Of a stretch of DNA of 16,855 bases, positions 9,830 to 16,855 are shown piece after piece; position 1 is the stretch's first letter, and each line of letters begins with the position of its first letter. Source of the DNA: Rodentolepis nana (lineage: Eukaryota; Platyhelminthes; Cestoda; Cyclophyllidea; Hymenolepididae). The position numbers and the translations under genes are program-made. The DNA lies in assembly GCA_900617975.1 (NCBI GenBank), contig UZAE01000917.1, forward strand, positions 1 through 16,855, read 5' to 3'. The notes under the pieces were generated by a model, which saw nothing but the letters and a program-made list of their open reading frames with translations, ran no database searches and was not told the origin of the DNA.

Positions 9830-12234
9830 TAAATGAAGTGCATATTGGTCTAAGAAGTTGAGGCCTAATAACGATTTGTCTAGTTGAAATAAATGGCTAA
9901 AAGAACCGTGAGTCAGAACCCCGACTTCTGAAAGAAATGTTGTGTCTTATTCGAGAAGTAATGTTTTCCGTGTTTTGAAGCTGACTTAGAATCATCGATA
10001 CCAAAGGAACCGCTCTATATTTTATCAACAAAGGCCCAAATCTGCTGTTGCAAGAGTGAATGCAATTTGAATATTAATAACATATATACATAAGATATTT
10101 TTAACCTCAACTTATAATCTTGGATTGGCCAAAAAATTTGCTTTTGGACGTGTTCCTATCCGCGCGTCTTCCTAAATGTTTAAGAAAAGTAGAAATGCAA
10201 AAGATAAATCTGTTTGACAAGTATAAACCACTTTCTACAGTAAATGCAATCACAGTTGTCTTCCAATCTTGTTTCCTCTGACTTAATAATTCACCTTTAT
10301 TCGTTAATAATTAAATAAATAATACATCTTTCACGGATTATTTTCATTCACAATTGTTCAGAAAGTTGGATTCTTCTGTCGAGCTGAGAGATGATTAATT
10401 TATCATTAATATTACCGCTAACGGCACAACTTAAAGAATCATTTCAATTTGAAACTTCTAAATGGAAAAATAACTTTATTGGCCAAAATTTTATGTATAA
10501 ACCGTTAGAAGCCAAAATTGATGAAATTAAAATTTGGCCAATTTTGAATAATGCATTAATCGAAATAAAAATGCAAAATATTGCTTTTTTTATACTGAAT
10601 TCTGATAGGTCAGCGAAATGTTATGTTTATGACCTTCACACAAAATTTTTATAACTTCAAACAAGCATAAATCATCGTGACGCAAGAGAGTCCGTATAGC
10701 ACTGTTGTCTGCCTCTTAACAGTAATGAACACGAATAACAGAGTTTATTCAAACACTAATAACGCACTTCCAGAAATTTATTTGCTAGTTGTCTATTGTG
10801 GTTGTTTATCAGGGGTATTTAATTCAAATCGCAATTAAAATTCAATAGAATCAATACATTAAGAAACAGTTTTGTGTTAGATATTCTTAACTTTTATGTT
10901 CAAAATTTATTGTTTAATATGATTGATGGTTTAAATGTATTTATATAACCGAAAGTATAAGGATCAGATGACCTTCATTATTCTAAATGAACTGTGCGTC
11001 ATAAACTTGAATGACCAATAAACTATTTATTTGTGATTATGAATTATATGAATCATATTATTATATGGATTCGCACTTTTCTTCGGCTTAAAAATTTGAT
11101 TTGAAGAAACCGAAATCAAGTCATTAATAATAATAATAAACCATTCACTCATCATATATATTCATGCTTATTAAAGTCTGATACTCAATGAAATACAGAT
11201 CTTTTAATTCTTTGCAACCAACTGGTTGTTAATATGTTTTTCTAGCTGGTTTAGATTGCTTTTATGCCCCATTAGGTTTAGTTTTTATTGTGCATTTAAT
11301 CATGAGAAATTACGCTCTGCTAAGAAACTTCAATAGATTCAAATTTGCATATTCAAATTTTTCGAAGCAATTCACTAAAAGCAAGAAAATTTACAATTTT
11401 GGAATCGTAACTGAGCGATGGCTACAATGGTTCATTTTTAAATATCAATCTCAATTTGGAAAGTGAAATAAAAATATATACGTTTTATAGAATAGGGGAC
11501 ATTATTGCATGCATTTTATTTGTAACGTTTTACTTAAAATAAAGATGACTCTTTTTTCAAGAGTCGACAGTTCTAGTTGTCCTGATTCAAAACCCAAATC
11601 ATGCTTTTTAGATGATATGCCAATGCAATTAATATTTAGGAATAAATCGTAAATCAATTGCGGGCAAAACTCATTCCCATTTAACCTAATAATAAAATTT
11701 ACGGATGCGGGTAATTAGCCTACACACATCACGGTTATCAAACTTAATTGAAATTAATTTATTTAGCATGATTGATGCTGTGTTTATTAATACTTTATTA
11801 AAATAACAGTAACTGGGAGTAAACAAATAATCCACTGGCCATTGATGTAGATTGGCCCAGAGTACTTTCTTCTTAAAAAAACGTTTTTTAGTAAAAAAGA
11901 CATTGAATGCTATGTGCAGATAAATGTAAGAGAATTGAAGTTATTGATCAAATCTATGTACTTTTCCTTTCATTAAAAAAATAGAAAAATAAATTTGATT
12001 TTACTGGTGTAGAGAAGGGCGGAAAATTTCTGCAAAATAAGCCTTTGGAAACGGGATGAAATTTGCTTCAGTTAAACAGCCTTCTCGGTTTTAAAATCGG
12101 TTCACTTTCAGATATTTTCAATCAAAACGTTTCAATTTGAAAAAGCTAAATGGTCAAATATCCTACCTTGTTGTTTAAAATAGTGCCATGTCTAGCTAAT
12201 TTTTACCTGGATTCACTCATTTCTTCTTTTAAAG
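9830..12234. other. AT-rich intergenic DNA upstream of gene 2
   Basis: The longest frame is 87 codons at 10391-10654 (plus). It is lysine-, asparagine- and isoleucine-rich, as expected from base composition, and contains short repeated GGCCAAAATTT-type stretches in both orientations. I see no domain, signal peptide or splice context. A stop-free but ATG-less stretch at about 10105-10278 is likewise unrecognised. An (AAT)n run lies at 11125-11140. Confidence 0.5.
11125..11140. repeat. (AAT)n microsatellite
   Basis: About five units of a TAA/AAT repeat in intergenic DNA. Confidence 0.85.
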
Positions 12235-12400
12235 AATTCTGCCAAAATGATTTTGCCGAGTGCACACACTAACACACACGAATACAGTGATTGGTGCTTG
12301 TGATGAATGTCCAAGGCCGAATATCAGCACAGCTGTAGAAGTAGAGGAGGCGATTGCATAAATTTTGTGCAGGTTGATATCCCCGTCTCGCCTTGTCAAC
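12212..12400 (+). promoter_or_regulatory. Presumed 5' leader of gene 2 with acceptor-like sites and upstream ATGs
   Basis: Base composition becomes less AT-rich just before the gene 2 ATG, as expected for transcribed leader or proximal promoter. Two acceptor-like AGs are visible: after a pyrimidine tract ending at 12234, and TTTTGTGCAG ending at 12372, which would leave a 28-base leader. If transcription starts upstream of 12247, the leader contains a 19-triplet upstream frame (12247-12303) and another (12307-12438) that overlaps the main start out of frame. Use of the 12372 site, by cis- or trans-splicing, would remove both. No TATA box is evident. Confidence 0.35.
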
Positions 12401-12467
12401 ATGAAGTCATCTTTTATGCTCATCTTCCTACTGCTTAATCTCGCCTCAAAATTGATCTCTGCATCTG
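12401..12467 (+). CDS. Gene 2 exon 1: start codon and signal peptide
   Basis: Sixty-seven bases encode 22 residues plus the first base of codon 23. The peptide has a lysine near the start, a leucine-rich core and a small-residue S-A-S end. The donor is TCTG|GTAAAT, phase 1. The ATG was chosen because it yields a textbook signal peptide that splices in frame to exon 2. Confidence 0.75.
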
Positions 12468-15400
12468 GTAAATTGATTTTAAAGCCATTGCAAAACTTTC
12501 AATCAGTGATTATTTCATTCCTATTAATTTGGGAGTAGAATTTTGTATTTAATTTATAAATATTCACAAATTAAAGCACAACTAAATTGAAAAGATTAAT
12601 TTGGCATATTTAATAATTTATCACATCATGTGTTATGAAGAATTTAATTATCACTGGCCCATTTTGTGAATTCAATTCCATTAGTCAAATAATCGGACTA
12701 AGGAATAATTTATTTGTTTCTTTAAGTAATTGAACATGATTTCTAAACACTATTATGCTTAAACAAACTTTTAGCCAAATTGAAAAAGTTTTTTATGTTC
12801 AAGTGTTTTGTGCGTCATTAGTACTATTCCTTTAAGTTTAAATAATTTAATATAGAAATCATTTGTTAATTGTATATTTACATAAAATCTAGTGAATTAA
12901 AATTTAAAAATCAATGGTAAACCAATTATCATCTAACCTTTAAGTCCAAAGTCGATTATGGTGAGTTTTATGAATGAAGGTTTTACAGTGATTTGATTTC
13001 TAACCTTTGCTTGAAGTGTATGTAAAATAAACATTGCTTATTTGTCTAGAGCTCATTTTATTGAACACGAAAAATGCCCGAACGTTTGCGAGTTCCGTGG
13101 AAGAAGGCAGTGCCTCGTACTTTGCTACGGATGAGGAAGTATTTTACGAACAGCCAACTTGCTTCAGATCCAGTCCGAATTCCTTCGATGCGGATATGCT
13201 TAATTGGTTGGTAGTCGATCTTGGATCTGTAATTCATAATCTTACGGAAGTATATATTGCATCCGGTCAAAACCAAGAATCTGGTAAGAATTCTGAAAGG
13301 TTTATACCTCTTTCATCGATTGAATTAATTACTTTAATAATAATAAATTAAAATCAAAACTCTTCTAATAGACATTTAAATAACTTTCAAATTTACATAG
13401 GAGAGGAATTTTTTCGTGGTTTTCTCATGTGCTTATTTTGACATGAACTTAAACGATTGTATTTTTTTGATTTCTCATGGTAGGAAAATAGAAGTCAGGT
13501 AGAAATTGAAAATATTAAAAAGTTTATATTACTTAAATTTCATGTCTTGCAATTTTTTATTGCAAGGAGTTACTTTTAAATGCTAAGTTATATCCGATGC
13601 AAAAAAACTAGACAGAATTGCCATTCTTTTGGAGTCACTGGTGGCTTTGAAATAAAATATAATGGAAGCATTAAATATTATTTTAAAGAATTAAATAATG
13701 AAAGATAATCTTGCAAACCTTTAAAATATCATTGTACGCATGAGGTTCCAAAGATTATCCCAACTAACAAACACCTGATTAATGTCATATTAATTGCCTT
13801 ATTTTGATGTTTTTCACCTAATAAAAATAAAAACTATTTAATCATGACACTGTTTTCTTTTCTATTACCTTATACAAGTTTGACGTATTTTGAACAATAA
13901 AACAAATACTGATGCCTAGATAACAGAATCATTGCGACTTCAGGTATTCACCTAGACACAAAATGACCTCTGCATTAATATGTTTTCTGAAAAAATGCTT
14001 TTCGCAGTTGTACCATTTTCAAGTTCAAGCACACTAGATATCAAAGCGATAAACCTAAAAGTGCTTTTGACTGTAGAGCATTGCCGATAATTTAATTAGG
14101 TAGTTAAACTTCAACTGCCCACTTAACTGTGCACTGCAAGCGAGCAAGTTTTTTATGCAAATCAGCTCTAAAATCGAAACATCGGCTTTAGATCAAAGTA
14201 TTTCATGAAAAGAGGCTTATATTAGGTCACCACACCGTAAAAAGTGCGCTAGCTTAGAGGAATAATTTTAATTGCTTTAACGAAAAATTGAGATTATTAT
14301 CCTCATTCTTCTACATGGGAAGCAAATAAAATTTTATTGACACCCATGGTTCACTTATTCAGATGTTCCAAAATTAATGTTAATTGTGAAATAATTTCTA
14401 AATCCAGGAAGTTAAATTTTTAGTTGCGTTTCAAATAAGAAATTAAGAAATCATTCCAGAATAAGGCAAAGGTAGGAGACGTTAAAAATTGATTAATTAA
14501 TTATTATAAAAGCCTAGTAGATACTAAGTACAAACACGAGAGTATTGAAAACGGATACGTTGCAGTTGTATCGTAGATAATTAACTTACATTTATCCCGG
14601 AAGGTATACATAAAAAGATTTTTTAAAAAATATTAATACTATTTATAAAATATTTAAAATAGTAATAGCAATATTCTTTCAACGAATAGTATTATGTTTT
14701 TAAGGCTACTTTATTTTATTAATTTAACTTTAAAAGTTATAAATGTAAATTCACATTTACTTTAAATTTCAGTTTTCAAGATGCGTTTATTTTCAATAAA
14801 TTTTTTCTAAATGTTTCTTTTATTAGAAGCGGAATAAATTACTTAGGTTCAATTAGCCAGTCAAAAAACGCCAACCTGAAAAATTATGCAGATGACACAA
14901 TAATGTTTTTTTTGAAAATTATAGCTCGGAATTAATATCCAACAGAATCAATTTTATTGTTAGTCTAAAATGAGTCTCCATGGAAAATAGAAATCAACTC
15001 ACAATACATTTTCTCAGCGTATTTATTATAAAAAACACAAATGGTTATAACTTTGTGCTATTCATTAAATGCAATAATTTCTCAACTTATTTCCAAAGAA
15101 AATAGTTTTTTTTTCAATATAAATAATTGCGGTCTGTTTACTCTGAACCTCAAATGATAAAGTCTTTTAAAAACTATTTTTTCCGTTTAATTCAGATAAT
15201 CACGTTGCTGTAAAGAAAAGTCATGCAGGAACTTTAATTACTTCTTCATAGAGTAAAAAAAATTATACACATATTTATACATTAAATGAAGTTTCATCCG
15301 ATTTCAAAATATATCATCAGCTACTTTCGAAAATATTTTGTAATTTAAATTCAGCTTATACAGATTATTTATTCTCAAAACATACTCTGTTGAAAGTCAT

Positions 15401-15969
15401 TTTAAAAAGCCTCTTTGATCTAAAATACTACTGTGGCTCTTGATGCGAGTATATGCAAAAAATAGTTTTAGAGTGTTAAAATTTTCTTTCATAATATAAC
15501 ATATCATCAGGCTCCAAAGCAGCAATAACTTTTCAATTAATACCTAAACTATATTCCTTCAAACCATGAGAATAATAATTATAGTTCTCAAACATTATCA
15601 TATTAACCAATTTTTGTAATAATGTTTGATTTCTGAACATATATTCAATTCCCAATTTATATGACGCGTAAAGATGTTGATAATAAATAAATATATATAT
15701 ATTAAAATAGATAATCATAATTATTTTAATAGACAATGTGGAAGTATTTGTGACAACCTATCTGGGAACTTCAGCACATATCAGCAGGTCGGGAAATAGC
15801 TTGATCTGGAATTCTTATCAAGAATGCGGTAAAACTACCTCGGATGAGCATAGTGGATCATCAGCCACTGTTCGCTGTACTCATCCTCTGGATGGTCGAT
15901 GGCTCATTCTAAGACGAAAGGCTCCTAAGCCTCTTTCTGTTTGCCTCCTAGCTGTTTATGTCACTAAAA
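12401..15969 (+). CDS. Secreted galactose-binding-like domain protein, 5' part (3 exons)
   Basis: Coding segments are 12401-12467, 13050-13283 and 15733-15969. All introns are GT/AG and phase 1, and splicing gives one open frame of 179 codons that continues past the window. Residues 1-22 are a signal peptide (M-K, hydrophobic core, S-A-S before the likely cut). The next 157 residues form one galactose-binding-like beta-sandwich of the fucolectin/F5-8C type: an opening LLNTKNA strand, A-S-x-x-A-T-D-E turn, first cysteine (PTC), the hallmark strand WLVVDLGSV, then EVYIAS, C-G, C-T, D-G-R-W-L-I-L and a closing L-S-V-C-L-L-A-V-Y strand. The four cysteines suit two disulfides. I do not see the fucolectin signature of His followed by R-x-D-x4-R/K, so sugar specificity is unknown. 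Flatworms often place such a domain before EGF repeats in secreted or membrane proteins, so downstream EGF-like exons are expected. That is inference. Confidence 0.72.
12468..13049 (+). other. Gene 2 intron 1
   Basis: A 582-base AT-rich intron with GTAAAT donor and TTTGTCTAG acceptor, phase 1. It separates the signal peptide from the domain, a common arrangement that lets a secretion exon be joined to different modules. I see no embedded gene or repeat. Confidence 0.65.
13050..13283 (+). CDS. Gene 2 exon 2: first half of galactose-binding-like domain
   Basis: It is 234 bases (78 codons, phase 1 at both ends) with acceptor TTTGTCTAG and donor ATCTG|GTAAGA. It carries the first conserved cysteine and the WLVVDLGSV core strand. 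Base composition is clearly less AT-rich than the flanking introns. The minus-strand frame across it is a shadow. Confidence 0.82.
13284..15732 (+). other. Gene 2 intron 2, carrying a retrotransposon relic
   Basis: A 2,449-base intron with GTAAGA donor and TTTTAATAG acceptor, phase 1. It is AT-rich and interrupts the domain between its EVYIAS strand and the VEVFVTT strand. Between about 14723 and 15040 it holds a decayed reverse-transcriptase fragment. The rest shows no recognisable features. Confidence 0.65.
14723..15040 (+). pseudogene. Decayed non-LTR retrotransposon reverse-transcriptase fragment
   Basis: An open frame from 14723 to the stop at 14933 encodes F-I-F-N-K-F-F-L-N-V, then S-G-I-N-Y-L-G, then L-K-N-Y-A-D-D-T-I-M-F-F at 14876-14911. 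YADD is the catalytic motif of reverse transcriptases. The 33 residues between the FIFN stretch and YADD match the spacing from the LLFN-type strand to F/YADD in LINE polymerases. After a run of eight T (14906-14913), shifting frame recovers E-N-Y-S-S-E-L-I-S-N, and a further shift near 14982 gives K-I-E-I-N-S-Q, like the G-x-K-I-N-x-x-K-S stretch after the active site in LINEs. Frameshifts and stops show it is dead. No 5' or 3' end, endonuclease or duplicated target site was found, so the clade is undecided. Confidence 0.6.
15733..15969 (+). CDS. Gene 2 exon 3: second half of galactose-binding-like domain
   Basis: It is 237 bases (79 codons, phase 1 at both ends) with acceptor AATAG and a consensus donor ACTAAAA|GTAAGT. 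The first codon is completed as GAC across the junction and continues NVEVFVTT; there is no start codon here. It supplies three cysteines (ECG, RCT, SVC), the GRWLIL strand and the closing strand LSVCLLAVYV. Composition is less AT-rich than the introns on both sides. Confidence 0.82.
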
Positions 15970-16230
15970 GTAAGTTATTTATAATTATTATTTACTAATA
16001 ATAGACATTTTGTGCTATATCATCCTGACCAATATGGATTAACAGTAATCGCGTTAAGTGTTAAGGGAGAGAACCTAATTCTGTGTGCCAACGTAATTTA
16101 CTTAATTTGATTTTCAAAAATGTCTTGCCAGATATTTTCTACAAATAAAGATTATTAAAATTCAAAGTTCATGATTTGCCCGATAGATTACTTACGGGAA
16201 TTATTCTCCCTCTTATCAATTACATTTATT

Positions 16231-16244
16231 TCATTTAATGTTTA
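16231..16244. repeat. Left target-site duplication of SINE copy 2
   Basis: TCATTTAATGTTTA, perfectly repeated at 16566-16579. Its last four bases overlap the TTTA-rich tail of the element, so the true boundary is ambiguous by about four bases. Confidence 0.88.
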
Positions 16245-16565
16245 TTTATTTATATCAAATGGCAGGCTTTTCAATAGTTATCATTAGCCCCTAAGTTGAC
16301 TTCAGGCTTCCCAGATGGGAGTAACATCAGAGTGGGAAAAATTCGAGGGGTGAGCAGAAGAGAGATTCAAAGATCCAAAAGACATAGACAGACATAAAGA
16401 TAGGGAAAAAGAGAGATGATTACTGTGGAAGTGGTAGAATATGGCATACAGTGGGACCACTGTAGCTTGAGGTCAGAAGTCAACTGCCAGTAGATAGACC
16501 TTTTTACCGTATGAGTATACGTTGCCTAGGCTGCACCACGTGGATGTAGGTCCATCGCACACCCC
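16241..16565 (-). mobile_element. SINE-like retroelement, copy 2
   Basis: About 320 bases homologous to 5571-5894 in the same orientation. Shared landmarks on the plus strand are TATCAAATGGCAGGCTTT, TAGTTATCATTAGCCC, GTTGACTTCAGGCTTC, ATGAGTATACGTT and ATCGCACAC. On the minus strand the A-box-like stretch (16525-16538) reads TGGTGCAGCCTAGG, a good match to TRGYNNARNNGG allowing for the variable D-loop length, with a poor B-box-like stretch at 16487-16500. The AAAT-type tail abuts the left duplication. The perfect duplication suggests this insertion is younger than copy 1. It sits in an intron, antisense to gene 2. Confidence 0.8.
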
Positions 16566-16579
16566 TCATTTAATGTTTA
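16566..16579. repeat. Right target-site duplication of SINE copy 2
   Basis: TCATTTAATGTTTA, the exact partner of 16231-16244. Confidence 0.88.
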
Positions 16580-16855
16580 ATTTGCTGGAAAAAGAAGAAC
16601 GCTTACTGAGTTGATTTGGTAGGCTACACAATTCTAAATAACGAAGCCGGACCACTGAAGTTGATAATTATGTCACTCATAAAATAAACAATCATTACAT
16701 AGATTAACCTCATTGTTATTGGCGTACTATTTTTGTTCCCTTGGTAAAGCCTACGCAAAACCATAAATTCTCCACAGTCCGAAATATATTTTATGGCTTC
16801 ATTGCAAATCGTCAAGGCAACTAGTTGATAGCGGAGGTGTGAAATCCAAAATAAT

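Larger units (their letters stand above)
15970..16855 (+). other. Gene 2 intron 3 (runs off the window), hosts SINE copy 2
   Basis: It begins with a GTAAGT consensus donor in phase 1. No later exon with a credible acceptor and frame is visible up to the right edge, so the intron is at least 886 bases. The minus-strand frame at 16624-16815 has no recognisable feature. A SINE-like copy occupies 16241-16565 in the orientation opposite to the host gene. Confidence 0.5.

Noticed and set aside
10391..10654. 87-codon plus-strand frame
   Set aside because: It starts with an ATG but its residues follow AT-rich base composition, with no recognisable domain, signal peptide or splice context. Chance frames of this size are expected in about 10 kb of such DNA.
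12229..12423. 64-codon minus-strand frame across the gene 2 start
   Set aside because: It is antisense to the signal-peptide exon and leader, which make better sense on the plus strand.
13034..13049. Start of gene 2 at the ATG at 13034
   Set aside because: These bases read as the end of intron 1 (TTTGTCTAG acceptor). The upstream exon at 12401 gives a signal peptide that joins in frame.
13058..13276. 72-codon minus-strand frame across exon 2
   Set aside because: It mirrors the coding exon; the plus-strand translation has the galactose-binding hallmarks and correct splice phases.
14008..14090. Possible extra exon in intron 2 after a TTTTCGCAG acceptor
   Set aside because: The frame stops after 28 codons, no donor follows, and exon 2 joins exon 3 directly to make a complete domain.
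16624..16815. 63-codon minus-strand frame near the right edge
   Set aside because: It lies in the last intron on the opposite strand, with no domain or coding-like composition.
1..16855. CRISPR arrays, prokaryotic operons, tRNA or rRNA genes
   Set aside because: No regularly spaced repeats, ribosome-binding sites with clustered genes, cloverleaf structures or rRNA-like stretches were seen; introns and microsatellites mark this as nuclear eukaryotic DNA.

Overview
This is a eukaryotic, AT-rich, gene-poor genomic window with introns (GT/AG), microsatellites and dispersed repeats. The protein-coding content suggests a parasitic flatworm (Platyhelminthes), with tapeworm or fluke most likely. This is an inference from protein style: an intronless, single-C2 synaptotagmin-like membrane protein, and a secreted protein that begins with a galactose-binding-like domain. 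No marker in the window fixes the species.

Layout. Positions 1-206 are a C-rich tract and the 3' flank of gene 1. Positions 207-1178 (minus strand) are an intronless 323-codon gene for a single-pass membrane protein with one C2 domain that has lost most calcium ligands. Positions 1179-2010 are its presumed 5' region, with a (TCAA)n repeat, a GC-richer block, a strong G-quadruplex motif on the gene's sense strand, and a (TA)n tract. From about 2000 to 12200 the DNA is AT-rich and has no gene I can defend, apart from one SINE-like insertion (5571-5894) and one weak exon-like block (9660-9829).

Gene 2 lies on the plus strand from 12401 and runs off the right edge. Three exons are legible: a signal-peptide exon (12401-12467), then two exons (13050-13283 and 15733-15969) that together encode one galactose-binding-like (fucolectin/F5-8C-type) domain. 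All three visible introns are phase 1, and splicing the exons gives one uninterrupted reading frame. The remaining exons must lie beyond 16855.

Mobile DNA. Two copies of the same roughly 320-bp SINE-like element sit at 5571-5894 and 16241-16565 in the same orientation. Each has its own 14-bp target-site duplication, so they are independent retrotranspositions. I do not recognise the family by name. The second intron of gene 2 carries a decayed non-LTR retrotransposon reverse-transcriptase fragment that keeps the YADD active-site motif. The two genes are about 11 kb apart, diverge from each other, and show no sign of working together.
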